64,000 nucleotides of DNA from Colletotrichum lupini (taxonomy: Eukaryota; Ascomycota; Sordariomycetes; Glomerellales; Glomerellaceae). This document shows positions 1 through 12,683 of the stretch, piece by piece. The DNA lies in NCBI RefSeq assembly GCF_023278565.1, contig NC_064673.1:3844001-3908000 (forward strand), written 5' to 3'. A model generated the notes under the pieces. It did no database searches. It was not told the DNA's origin and worked only from the letters and a program-made list of their open reading frames with translations. A program made the translations under genes and the position numbers. Positions within the stretch are counted from its first letter, which is position 1. Every line of letters starts with the position of its first letter.

Positions 1-1711
1 AACGTGGTGACGAACAAACTTTTAACTACCCGGTCTTTAAACGCCGTTGAGAGCGTTGTCTTCCGTCATTATCATCAACACCATCTCATTCTCTCCCCAT
101 CTTGCATCATCCCACCAATGACGCCATGTGTTGAGCAGATGATGACCTGCTTGATATTCCCTCCTTGAACATGGTCATCTGTTAGAGTTTGAGTTGAAGC
201 GATTCGATAATATGCGGCTCAAGCCTCCGGTTCATCTGATGTGGAGAACGAACAAGGAGGATTGCTACGGAGAACACAGTCAAACGAACACTGTGTGCGC
301 GGGGGTTACATTTTGCTCTCGTTGAAGACTCCATCTGAATCGATTCAGGAACCGCAACCCTGTCAGCGAGACCATGTTTTTCCTGCCTCTTCAACCCATT
401 CGGAATTATCGTAATACGGCGGCCCCTGTCACGTAACATCATTCCTCTTGTCACTAACGACGTCTCCCCGATCTACAAGCTATAGAGCAGACTCTCATGC
501 ACAGCATGGGTTGGAATCTTCAAGGGCCACGAGCGTCACGCCTGCCGCGCTTCCGTCCGGCACGTCGAATAGCATGCCAGTTTAGATGCTAGGATAGTTG
601 GATGTAAAATGAGATCTCTTGAACAGGATACTATGGGACGGGACATGACTCATATGATCAATCTGAGTATCATCCACGCTTGCTCTTCCTCATGTTGATG
701 TCTTCTTTCATAGCCTGAGGGGGACGGCTGAAACCAGCGGGTCTCGGTGTTCCCGCCATTCTGTTCGTCACTAATTGATGATTCTCACTTCCGATTGTCG
801 TTAGAAGATTCCTTGTAATTGAATCTGGATGGAAGAAGGCATTTCCAGGCGCGATGGAGTCCAGAACGTCTCTCCTCGACGTTCCAATGAGCCATTTTCC
901 AACCACCTCCACACCGAACGTGACTCTTGATGTAGCAACGAATGTGCTGTCACGGCAGACAAGTTTGATCCCTCGCTGGAAATTTTCGTTCTCTGCGCCG
1001 AGTACCTAAGGACACGGAATTTGAATCGGCCTTATCGAGAGAAATCAGCTGAAACTCCGCAAAGACTGACTCGAGGTGGAATCTTAAGTTGTCTAGACGC
1101 CTGAGGGTCACCTTGCGCGTCTTAAAAAGTCTGGTTAATCTATCACGCGATGATGGTCACTCGCATCAAGAGTGGCACATCTACAAAGTTGCACGACCCT
1201 GGTCAGAAGTAGCACGGAGTTTCAGACGGGTCAATAGTTCCGATATTTCGACTCGTAAACGCATCCATGTCGGCGTATGGCCCGATTCGAGACAAGGTCG
1301 TAAAGTTGGCGTCGACGTTGAGGACGCAGGTCGAAGGGAGCACGCCATATCTTTACCATAAGGAGCTCAAAATGCGACTCGTGATCTTTTCCTTCCAGCT
1401 TCTGGATCTTTGAGGCAACTTTTGTCTCTATATTCGCAATCGTCTAGAAAAGTGACGAGATGCGTTCTCCAGGCGGAAGTCGGACGATGTGGCGATGCTG
1501 GGGCTAGCCTGGGTGAAACTTGCTGCAGGCTGTGACACACAAAGCCCAAAATCGCTTCCGCGCGGGTACCTATGGATTGATAGTGATGTAGATAACCTGA
1601 GCCGTATGCTTGTGGAACTCCCATGCTATCACTGAGGAGAAATCCCATCGGAGGCAAGATTCACGGATGGGCAACGGGCGGTTGGTTGGAACGCTCCGGG
1701 GCTTGGTATAA

Positions 1712-1727
1712 CAACGCAAATGCGTTG
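1712..1727. promoter_or_regulatory. Perfect inverted repeat upstream of NRPS, candidate operator
   Basis: The sequence reads CAACGCA-AA-TGCGTTG, two perfect 7-base arms around a 2-base spacer. It ends about 170 bases before the NRPS start codon and 13 bases before a TATA-like stretch. Its position suggests a binding site for a dimeric regulator. No specific factor is recognised and function is inference. Confidence 0.35.
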
Positions 1728-1740
1728 AATTGACTTGTTT

Positions 1741-1750
1741 TTATTTATAA
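1741..1750 (+). promoter_or_regulatory. TATA-like element of the first NRPS
   Basis: The stretch TTATTTATAA lies about 150 bases before the NRPS start codon, a plausible distance for a fungal core promoter with a short 5' leader. No transcript data are available. Confidence 0.3.
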
Positions 1751-1898
1751 GCTGGATGCTTTGCTCGTAATGATGAAAGACAGTATTCTGCAGAAATACA
1801 ATCAATCTTTTGCGTCTGAACTGCAGCATTCCCAATCTCATTATCTGCATTTTCCACCCTCTTAGACCTTTCGTTACCTCAAGTCTTTGACTGCTACA

Positions 1899-4800
1899 AT
1901 GCAGTTAATCCGGCATATCGAAAAACATGAGGATTTCTTCCTCCCTAGCGCCGATGACCTTGCTTTCGGCATCCACGACAAGCTCTACGGTAAGGAAAGC
2001 TCTTTAGCCTTTTCAGAGGTTGAAGTCAGGTTTCCTGCAACGGAGATTCAACAGGGAATTCTCGCTGAAGATGTCCAATGGGCGGAAGTTGAACTTTTTG
2101 CTGGGAAGCCATCTTCCTTTGGTCTCGAGAACATCTTCAATGCTTGGAACTCTCTAGCCTCACACCGTAAGTCTCATATCTCTTGACATCCTTTCGACTA
2201 CTAGCTCACTCTAAACTCTCCTTTTCATCAGATATCTGCCTGAGATCCTACATCACGAATGATACCGACTCAGGCCAACCGCAGGTCGTAGTTCTCCGCA
2301 GGGTCGAGGGCATCCGATGGGACCATCCTGACAGGAACCCGGATGAAGACAATCAGACTCCAGCTTATGTGACTGTTAAGAGCACTCGCCGGCGGGATGC
2401 CATCAGCCTGGTACTTCACTTTCATCGTGCTCTGATCGATACAACGTCTTTGCACATGATCAAGCTCGACTACGCTCTTCAAGTCCATGGGCTACCCAGC
2501 CTCGAGACTGCAGGATTTGCCACATATATACGATATCTCCACCATCAAAGACAGAATATTGGAGCTTCCAGGGCTTTTTGGACTGAAGCCCTGTCCGGCC
2601 TCATCCCCCGATCCGTATTCAGTGCTCACGCTGATGAATACACTCAAACTACCGCCAGAGGTAGACATGGTGTCAGCGCTGTTATCAATGGGCCAGATTT
2701 AGCGCAACTCAATGATCTTAAAGCTCACCACGGCCTGGGCTCTTGGCGTCAGACATTCTTTGAGGTCGTTTGGGCACATGTGATCAGCACTCATACCGGC
2801 TCTGACGATGTCACTTTCGGTACGGTTCGCCGGGACGATAGCTTCATCGGCTCAAACAACTGCGTTGGTTGTGTTGATCAAACATATCCTGTCCGCTTCC
2901 ATGGCGAGAGCGATGGGGGCTTGGCTATCAGTGAAGCCTGCAAGACTCTCGACGGCTATCACAAACAAGCTGGTCGCCATGCCTTTGTAGGACTCGAAGA
3001 GATCCAGCGTCACGCCCCAAGCCTCGGTTTAGTCGAAACCGCCGTCAGTTATAGTCAAACGACGAACACGCCGTGCATTGCTCCCGGCCTTCGTAAATTC
3101 CCCGTCGTTCTATGTATCAGCGACAGCGAGGTATTGAGACTCACTCTTAAGTGCAAGTCCTACATCCCTCTTGAAGAGATTGAGGTTGTCCTGCAGCACT
3201 TCGTCGCTGGCATCGTCAGTGCCGCGTCCAAGTTGAAGAAGTCAGGCGAATGCAAGCTGTTAGCCTCTGATCTTGGATCTGAAGATGAGCAACGGTTCAT
3301 CATGTCGCAGTCCCTGTCAACACGCACTGCAGAGCCTACGACTATACCTCATTTGTTTGAAAAGACCGCCGCTGCCTTCCCTGAGAGAATCGCAGTTGAG
3401 TCGGAAAGCAGGGCACCTGTCACATTTCTCGAGCTCAATAGCCAAGCCAATTTGCTCGCGAGAAGACTCAAGCTGGAAAAGGGGTCCTTCGTACCCATTC
3501 TTGCCGAGAGGTCTGTGGAGCTTGTCATCGCAGTCCTGGCCGTGCTCAAATCTGGGGCGGCCTACACCATTCTCGATCCCAACATTCCCTCCAGCCGCCT
3601 CGAACACATCGTAGAGGATCTCAGACCTGCCACTGTCTTAGCTGGCCATAAATTTGTCAATTTGCTCTCCAACACCTTAGACATTGAGCACACACTCTCT
3701 TCTCCAGGAGACAATCTAGCAGCTTCTTCATCTGATGAGCTGGGTAATCTCAACATCGACATCCACCCGGAAGACCGTTGCTATGTGATTTACACCTCTG
3801 GAAGCACAGGCAAGCCCAAGGGTGCCGTTCTCACACATAGTGCGGCTACGAGCGGCATGGCCTATCAGTCTCTGAACGGTCTTGAACGGTGGCTTCTATT
3901 CTACAACCCCAGCTTCAGCGCTGCTCAGCGTACCATCTTGGGAACGCTTATCCACGGAGCCACTTTGGTCCTTGCTAGTCAGGAATCTCTGAATAGTGAC
4001 CTTGCCGGTGTCATCAAAATGTTCTCAGTTGACTCCCTTGGTATCACTCCGTCCGCTTTGTCGCTTTTACAGCCTGATGAGGTGCCTAGTCTCAAGCAAA
4101 TCACCTTGGTTGGTGAGCAGATCTCGCGAGATCTTGTTGAGGTCTGGTCAGCGCAGAAGGGCCTACGTCTGAGGAATACCTATGGGCTTAGTGAGTGTAC
4201 CCAGCTCAACTTTGGAAAAGAGCTGCAACTGTCACTTGGAGGGACTTTCAACCACCGCTTAGTCGGCTCTCCGACCGATACTACAGATGCGTTTGTTCTA
4301 GCTCAAGATGAAGATCAAGATCAACTTGCGCCTCTCCTAATTGCGGGCGAGCTTTGTCTAGCTGGTCCACAGCTCGCTGAAGGCTACCACAACGAGTCAG
4401 CGCTCACAGCACGCTCCTTTGTCGACAACCCATTTGGTACCGGCAGGCTCTATCGAACTGGCGACAAAGCCCGTCGACTTGCTGATGGTCAGATTGAGAT
4501 CTTGGGGCGGGCTGATATGCAAGTCAAGATCAATGGCCAGAAGGTCGACCCCGCAGAAATTGATCGGCTATTGCGCTCTGTCGATGCTATCACCGCATCC
4601 GTCACTCTCGGCATCAGTCTGAATGATGGTCGCAAAGTCCTGGCTTCAGCTCTGGTTCTTTCAGGCGACATCACCTTTCGGAGCTCGGTGGTTTCTGCCA
4701 GGGAGCTCTTACACCAGGGCTTGCCTGCCTATATGGTGCCCAGCATCTGGTTTCCTGTTGAGAAGATTCCCAAGAATGCCAATGGAAAGATTGACTATCC

Positions 4801-7800
4801 CTTCCTCCGCAATTCTGCCGAAAAGTTAGGGGCCTCTGGGTTTGCTAGGCTCATGGATATTGGCGACGGCGACGGCGATGTGGTTAACGGAGCTTCCAAT
4901 AAGGCAGAGGTTGCCATCGCATCGGCTTGGTCAAGCGTTCTGAAGATCGAGCAACCAGTCATCAAACGATCGCACTCATTCACAGACTTGGGTGGATCAT
5001 CCATTGAAGCTATCAAGGCTGTCTCTGAGCTGCGCAAAGCTGGCTTCTCGGTCGAGCTGAGTGGGCTCCTTGAGGGAGCATCCCTTCAAATTGTGGCATC
5101 TCAGTCACAGGCATTCAGTGCCGAGACCCAGGAAAAGCCCGAACCATTCTCCCTCATTGCCGACCTGGGTCTTGCTTCCAACTTACAACGTGACGTCAAC
5201 ATCGTTGACGCTTATCCTGCCACGCCATTCCAGGAGACTATGTTGTCAACTTTGAACACGCCATCCGACCCATATACTTACTCACGGGCTTGGGACGTTG
5301 CCGCGGTCGACCTTCAGAAGTTAAGAGCGAGTTTTGATCAAGTCTTCCGTTCTCGGGACATCCTTCGGACGGTATTTCTTCCACACAAACGATCCTTCCT
5401 ACAGACTATCCGCCATGATCTCTCACTCCCTTGGCATGAGTCTTCGGAGCTATTAGAGTCCTTCAATATGAAGGCCAAGTCTCGCCAGTGGGAATTAGAT
5501 GCCCCTCTATGGAATGCCACAGTACTTTCTGGCCACGTCCTAGTGGTCACAATGCATCACTCGCTCTTCGACTACTGGTCTCACAAGTTTCTTTATGAAG
5601 ATGTGGCAACAGTCTACCTGGGTAAATTCGCTCCAGTTCGGCCAGCCTTTAGCAACTTTGTCAAGCATTTGCACTCCCAAGACAGCGCCACCAGCCAAAG
5701 ATTCTGGTCTGAATATCTTGAGGGATCGCAGACCACGAAGCTAAATCACTCCCCAGGCAAGGAGACCAGCAAGGTCGAAGTTGAACTTGGTTTCAGCGTT
5801 AGCCAGCGATCTCGACAGCTCGGTTCCACGCTTGGTGCGGTTGTCTATGGTGCCTGGGCTATCTTGCTTTCCCACCACCTAAGGAGCGACGATGTCACAT
5901 TTGCAACTACCGTCTCTGGAAGGGAGGTTCCTGTAGTTGACATAAGTGAGATCGACGGTCCGACCATGATCTCGGTGCCACAACGCATCAAAGCAGATCC
6001 CGACTCCACCATCAGAGATTACTTGAAGATGACTTTGTCAGGATTCGCGCAGCTCCTCAGACATTCACAACTTGGCGTTGTTGGCGCTTTGCGTGCTGGG
6101 AACCTTCCCAACCAGGCCTTTGACACACTCGTCAACATTCTCGTCAGCCAGAGCGATGCGGGAGGTGTTTCTAAGCAAAACGCCGAAGAAGTCTTCCGTG
6201 TACATGGTCGTCGACCTCAATGGGCGTCTGGATCTGATACCACTGTTCTTGAAATAGAGGAAGCGACTGCTACAACCGTCATTCGTTTGGCCAGTACAAT
6301 GGAACCTCGCAGGCTTCACTTCATTAAAGACTCGTTTATTCACATCATCGATGTCTTGCTGAGTCAACCAGACATGAAGCTCGCGTCGCTCTCAGTCATG
6401 GATGACGCAGAGACTGACTATGTCTCCAACACCCTATCCAACCGCACAGGTCTTCGAGTCCCTGAGGCAGAACTTCTTCATAGTGCATTCGAGAGGGTCG
6501 CTACCAGCACTCCGGACACTATTGCCGTTGACTTTGACGGGAAAGAGATCGTGTCGTATGCATTGCTGGACAAGCTCTCGAATCGATTCGCTCACACTCT
6601 CATTGCTCATGGCGTCTCTTCCGGAGACCTGGTGCCCCTGATGCTTGAGAAGTCAGTCGACATGATGGTTGCCATTCTAGGCGTCATGAAGGCGGGAGGA
6701 GCGTATGTCCCTCTGAGTCCAGATAACCCGAACGAAAGGAACGGCTTTGTGGTTTCCGATACACGGGCCAAGCTCCTCGTGGCCCATCCGCAGCATGCTG
6801 AATTCGGAGCCTACGTCAAGCAACTCTACGGCATTGAGTCACTGGTCATGCCAAGTCACGAAACGCTTAGCACCGTCTCGAGCGATGGATCCGATGCCAA
6901 CATTGCGCCGATAACACGCACGACACCCGACAATACTGCTTACATGATCTACACATCTGGCAGCACTGGTATGCCCAAAGGTGTCATGGTACCTCACCGA
7001 GCGGCCGCGGCTGCAGTCACCAGCATGGCACAAGTGGAAGGCCGGTTTGAGGGCACCTGGAGGACTCTGCAGTTCGCCAACTACGTCTTCGACGCATCCG
7101 TTCAAGACTTCTTCAACACACTCAGCACTGGTGGAACACTCTGTATGGCGCCCACCGAAACTTTACTTTCCGACATTACTGGATGCATCAACCGAATGGA
7201 TGTCAGGCAGGCAATCATCACGCCAACGGTCGCGAAGCTCTTCAGTCCAGAAGATGTGCCAGGCTTCGAGACTCTGATAGTGGGTGGTGAACCTCTGACG
7301 CCAGATGTTGTTGAGATTTGGAGCCCTCACTGCAAAATCTTGAACGTTTACGGTCCAACAGAGACATCTATGGTGGTGACGACCAAGAGCATCGAGCTGT
7401 CATCAGATACTACCACTCATCGCATTGGCAACATTGGAGCTCCTTTCTCAACTGTCATGGCTTTCATCCTTAGCCCAGACGGTGAGGGTTTGGTCCCGTA
7501 CGGCGCTGTTGGCGAGCTGTGCATCGCAGGGCCACAAGTGACCGACGGCTACATGAACAGGCTGGACTTAACAGAGGCCGCCTACGTCGAAAGCAACTCC
7601 CTTGGTGCGCGCATCTATCGTACAGGAGATCTAGCGCGCTGGCTTCCAGAGGGTGAGATCGAGTGTCTCGGAAGAAAAGACAATCAGGTCAAGGTCCATG
7701 GCCATCGCATCGAACTTGGAGAGGTCGAAAACTCCATCCGCCGTTCCGGACTCGTCAAGGATACAGTGGCATTGGCTGCTACCATCCAAGGCAAGACTCA

Positions 7801-9728
7801 TCTTATCGCATTCTGCATATTTGACGAAGCTTCTGCAGCCGTTGGCCCAACTGGTGTTCAAGATCCGTCAACTTTCCGAGGCTCTCTTGCTGAACTGCGC
7901 GAGAATCTTGATTCACTGGCGACGTACATGGTTCCGAAGTTCGTTGTTCCCATGAACGCTTTCCCCAAGCTGCCCTCGCGCAAAGTCGACCGCAAGGCAC
8001 TGAAAATGCTAGCTAACGAGCTCGACCGGGAGTATTTGGCGCAGTCCGTGCTAGAGACTCCTGGCGAAAATCACCAAGTTATCCCAGTCGAGACACCATC
8101 AGAAGAGATCCTCGAGCTCGTCTGGGCTGAGATCTTCAGCATCCCTCAGAGTGAGATCGGACGTGAAGCGAACTTCTTTACGCTTGGGGGTGATTCGATT
8201 TCCGCCATCAGCCTCACGGGTCAGTTGCGAAGACTAGGCTACTCGCTAACGGTGCTTGATATCCTCAAGACCCCCAAGTTGAAGGATATGGCCTCCACTC
8301 TGCGCAAGATAGAAGCACGCGGTGAGGTGGTTGAGCGCTCCTTCGAGATCCCTCCGTCAATCAAGGTAGCTGCCCAGGAAGTTGGGATAGCATGGGATAC
8401 AGATGTCGATCATGGTAAGCTTCCTTTTGCACAATTTCCAGTCAGGCGGCCAGCTTACGACTATTCCAGTGTACCCATGCCCTCCCGGTCAAGCCGAGTT
8501 CCTCAAACAGGGCAGCCGAGAGTCGCAAATGTGGGCGCTGCAGACTGTCCGACGCATGACGGCGGACGTCGACCCGGATACGTGGATTGAAGCAACGACT
8601 CGACTTACTGAACTCAACGAAATCCTGCGGACGACTTGGATTGATATACCCGAAGCTGGCTGGGTCGGAGTTGTACTTCATGGCTCCGAGCTAAATGTTA
8701 CCAAGGTGACCTTGGACTCCGAGTCAGAGTCCTCGAGCTTCATTGAAGAGTTTTGGCAGACTCGTTTTGAATTTGGTCGTCCCTTCATCAAATACGCTGT
8801 CATAATCCATAGCGATGCATCTTGGGATCTTGTTATCAAGATGGATCACGCTGTTTACGACGGCACTTTGCTTCGCGTATTTGATGACCACTTTGGCGCC
8901 ATTCTTCGGGGCGAAAGCGTACCGCCACCAGTAGAGTTCCGCGACTTCTCTCAGCATGTCTTTGTAGAAGACAAGACAGCCAGCCTTGGTTACTGGAAAG
9001 CAAAGATGGATGGGCTAGGGCCTTTTAATCAGCAGCTGCATGGCCGAGATCTTGCTACGGCCCCATCACCCAAAATCACTGCCAGCTTGCGAAGAGATAT
9101 TGTGACGACAGACATCGACCAAGCAGCTTCTCGCCTTGGAGTCACTCCGAGCATCATCTTTCAAGGAGCGTTCTCCCTTTGGCTTGCTGCAGCGACCGAG
9201 GCTACGGATATTCGCTTTGACTATTTGCTGAGCGGTCGCAACGTAGCGCTGCCGGATCCTCAGTCAATCAACGGAACACTGGCCAACTTCTTGCCATTCC
9301 GAACGCCCGTTGGTCCGAAGGATTTGGTGCACGACTTCCTTGCCAAGTTACAAGACGACTTTTGGGATGTAACCGAGAACGGCCTCGTTGGCCTTGACGA
9401 TATTTACGGCGTCGCTGACCTATCTCGCGAGACACACGGTAACCGAATCTTGTTCCTCTCTCAACCATTTGAGCCGGCAGCCAAGGATGATCCGAATGGC
9501 CGCTACCGATGGCTTGTCATGGCGAAGTCGAAGGTGCGCATGTACCAGCCATACGCGCTGGTCGTCGAAGTGTCCAAGTCGCTGGGTGATCGTCACATAC
9601 TGAAGGTCATGTATGACGACACCATCTTGGATCCGTCGGTGGCGGAAAATATTGCGGATGGTATCGTTGCCTTGGTCGAGGTCCTGACTGATGCCACCAA
9701 CGCGAATCTGGCACTTGAAGCGTTGTGA
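1899..9728 (+). CDS. Bimodular nonribosomal peptide synthetase, C*-A-T-C-A-T-CT
   Basis: Model: join(1899..2166, 2232..8414, 8470..9728), 2569 aa; both introns have GTAAG donors and keep frame. Domains in order: a degenerate N-terminal condensation domain (HHxxxDG reads HRALIDT, residues 154-160, so the catalytic second His is Arg); A1 (TSGSTG near 611, NTYGLSE near 738, NGK Lys942); T1 (LGGSS, Ser1013); C1 (HHSLFDY, His1198-His1199, intact); A2 (TSGSTG near 1664, Asp1710, NVYGPTE); T2 (LGGDS, Ser2078); and a terminal condensation domain (DHAVYDG, 2276-2282). There is no thioesterase or reductase, so release probably uses the terminal domain, which in fungi often cyclises (for example diketopiperazines). 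A1 has Ser652 where amino-acid-activating domains carry Asp235, suggesting an unusual substrate. Hand-read specificity residues are SARITVTQL for A1 and DAQIIGVMV for A2. The product is unknown. The ATG at 1899 was chosen as the first in frame. Confidence 0.95.
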
Positions 9729-10981
9729 CTAGGACCGAGGTCTTGCTGTAGGACGACAGAGGCTTTGCTTAGTACAGAATAAATGATCTCTGCCCAATTT
9801 TAGCTCCAATTCCGTACAACTCGGGGGATGATATTCTCGCAAGCTGTGATCATTGAGACCAATATCGCTGGACGACGCGTGAAGAGACGGTGTGTGGTCG
9901 TGGTTGAAGCCTTGGCGCTCACTTCGGCAATTACCTCCGGAAATCAAGACATGATATTTCTTGGCAAAAAGAAATGCCAACTGGCCCAAGTGGCCAAGAC
10001 ATCGACCAAGTTGACTGAAGCTTTGGGGCGTTGGGACCACGGACAGGAGTCCTTTCTTGGCCAACCCTCCACAGTTCCTCCACAATCCTCTATCCACATC
10101 ACGACGCGGGGGGGAACTGACAAGGGAGCAAAATTTCCAACAAAGAGATGGATCACTGGGGGAGATTGCGGCTTTGTGCGGGGGAATCTCGACTAACGAC
10201 GCAAGTCGAATCCATCCGATTGTTGGCTAGTTTTCTCCGTTGACCACGGTCTAGAAATTCCATCAATCAGTTGCTCGCGTAGACCAGACGGCGCAGTCGA
10301 CCCTGGAAACCGACATGCAGGCAACCTGCACAATCTCCGAATCCACCTCAGCTTAAGCTCGTTGGCTCGCATCTTCCCCAACTTCCCCCCCTCGTCGCGA
10401 TGGGGTTCGAGGCTGGTCAACCCTTCAAACCCCATGGGCGCACGGCTGGGGGAGCCTGGAGAGCCTGGGGCTACTGCGAGGCCGGCGAGAGACCCGGTGC
10501 GGCGGTCTGCTGATTACGCGGATGGACTGATGCGGGAGTACCAGGACGCTGAACGAGAGGAGAAACGAGGGCTTGATAGGTGGAATGGGTTGTGTTGTTT
10601 CTCCTTCGCGCAGTGCGTCCTGGTTATTTCCAGATGGCTGGGCGTAGCGAGACTAGCTTGCTATCGCCCCAACTAGCTGCTTATTCTACCCCTGCCATGT
10701 TACCCCGACTTTGGAGAGACGTCGAATATTTTCATAGCCGAAGAGCTGTTGATAGCCATGATGATCACTTAGGGTGTAGAGCAATTGGGAAAGAAATGTG
10801 ACTTGGCGATGCAGGTCCATTGCCAAGCGGAACGAGTATATGAAGACGCTCGCGCTCTGGGAGTTGTTCTGGATGGCTGATCACCTCCCCCGAGCAGCCT
10901 CCTTACTTGGCAACTCACTTGGCAATCCCACTCAACCTCGTGTGCGTGTTTCCCTCTCACCACTCAATCCCACACGTAGCC
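9729..10981. other. Intergenic region between NRPS and exopolygalacturonase
   Basis: Only short mutually overlapping frames (up to about 122 codons) on opposite strands occur, none with recognisable domains. The region should contain the NRPS terminator and the pectinase promoter. I see no RNA gene or mobile element. Confidence 0.5.
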
Positions 10982-12489
10982 ATGAGAGTCTCTTCCATCT
11001 TCGCCGTCCTGGCGGCTGCCAGCAGCGCCCTTGCCTACTCGGCCGAGTTGATTCCGGCCGGCGTCCCTCGCAACGTGGACGAGTTCCGCGTTAAGCACCC
11101 TTACCAGAAGCGATCCAGGGGCTGCCGCAACACCTACACTCTGCGCGCCTCGGAGAACGACCTGGATGACGTCTCTGACGAGTTTGTCGAGGGCCTGAAG
11201 CTGGCCAACAACGGCGGCACTCTGCACCTCCCCGCAAACCAGACATTCATCATTGGCAAGCCTCTCGATCTGACGTGGCTCAATGATATCCACGTCCACT
11301 GGGAGGGTGAGATCAAGTTCACCAACGACACCCCGTACTGGCAGGCCAATGCCTTCCACCATCCGTTCCAGAACTCCATCATGTTCTGGAAGTGGGGAGG
11401 CAAGGACGTCAAGCTGTACGGCCAGGGTGTCTTGAACGGCAACGGTCAGAGATGGTGGAACGAGTTTGCCGGTCTTGAGTAAGCTTTCGACAGACCCTTG
11501 ACTTGCTTTAAGCTTATCTCTAACAAACTTTTAGGATTCTGGACCCCACAAACGCCTACCTCCGGCCTATCCTGTTTTATGCGGAGAACGCGACCGGATT
11601 GTCCATTGAGGGCATCCACTTCAAGGACTCTCCTTGCTGGACTACCTTCATTGTGACTTGTAAGTGGTGCCGCCATTATTACTGCAAGATGCCCAGCGCT
11701 AACAGAAGTTTAGCCAAGGACATCTCCTTCACCGACGTCATTGTCACCGCCGAGACCAACAACCACACTGCCGAGCCCAAGAACACCGACTTCTTCGACT
11801 CTCTGAACGTTGAAGATGTCCGCGTCAAGCGCGCCTGGGTGAACATTGGTGACGACTGCTTCTCCCCCAAGTCCAACGCCACCAACGTCCACGTCGACAC
11901 CATGTACTGCAACGGCACCCACGGACAGTCCATCGGATCTCTTGGTCAGTACGCCGGCGAGAAGAGCTTCGTCAAGGACGTCGTCATTGAGAACGTCTGG
12001 ATGCTCAACGGCCAGCACGGTGCCCGCCTCAAGACCTGGGCCGGCCCCAACATTGGCTACGGCTTTATCGACAACGTCACCTTCCGCAACTTCTGGCAGG
12101 CAAACAACGAGTACACGGCCTTCATTGACTCGTGCTACTTCAACATCAACGCCACCACCTGCGCTGCGTACCCCTCCCAGATGAACATCAGCAACATTCT
12201 GTTTGAGAACTTCTCTGGATACTCGAGCGGCAAGTACGGCCGTGCTGTCGCTAAGCTTACTTGCTCCACCAACCCGAACGCCGTCTGCGACAACATTCAG
12301 TTCAAGAACTTCAACATCACTACCCCGTGCGGTGGTGACCCCGTCATTCTCTGCGACGGTATCAAGGGAGACATTGGGACGCCCTGCGTTTCCGCCACTA
12401 GTGATGAGGGTAAGGCTGCCCTGGCGGCCAAGTGCACAACTGCCATGGCTGTAGCCACTCCATGGGAGGTCAGGCCCTTCAAGGGTTGA
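10982..12489 (+). CDS. Secreted exopolygalacturonase, glycoside hydrolase family 28
   Basis: Model: join(10982..11478, 11535..11659, 11714..12489), 465 aa. The first 18 residues form a signal peptide ending in a small-residue site (SSALA). The GH28 active-site signatures are present in order: NTD at 231-233, the Asp pair of GDDC at 254-255, His277 in THGQ, and RLK at 312-314 (RIK in most relatives). The right-handed beta-helix fold and several NxT/NxS glycosylation sites fit an extracellular enzyme that removes galacturonic acid from the ends of pectin chains. The N-terminal region and the THGQSIG variant resemble exo- rather than endo-acting members; that assignment is by recall of the family. 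The second intron is 54 bases and open in frame, so its retention would add 18 residues. The gene converges on the next gene with 194 bases between stops. Likely role: plant cell-wall breakdown. Confidence 0.92.
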
Positions 12490-12683
12490 TTAGTGATCGG
12501 CTTACACTCGTCTCTGAATGCGAGTCGTGCCAGATGTCAGGAGTCAAGATGGTGACCAAGTCGTACCTTGTAGTGACGACATAGATTCTTGTATAAAATT
12601 AAATTTTACGTATACAATTTTGACAACCTCTGTAGTTCATGCCTAGTGTTTTCTTCCGCGTTGCAAGTATGTCCATAACCCTT

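Larger units (their letters stand above)
1..1898. other. Intergenic region upstream of the first NRPS
   Basis: No convincing gene is visible. Open frames on both strands are under 100 codons, overlap each other and match no family I recognise. The last 200 bases probably hold the NRPS promoter: a perfect 7-base inverted repeat and an A/T-rich TATA-like stretch are listed separately. A cluster-mate gene further left, outside the window, cannot be excluded. Confidence 0.5.

Noticed and set aside
1220..1657. Minus-strand fragments that look mildly protein-like left of the first NRPS
   Set aside because: Short, in different frames and bounded by stops; I could not join them with convincing splice sites.
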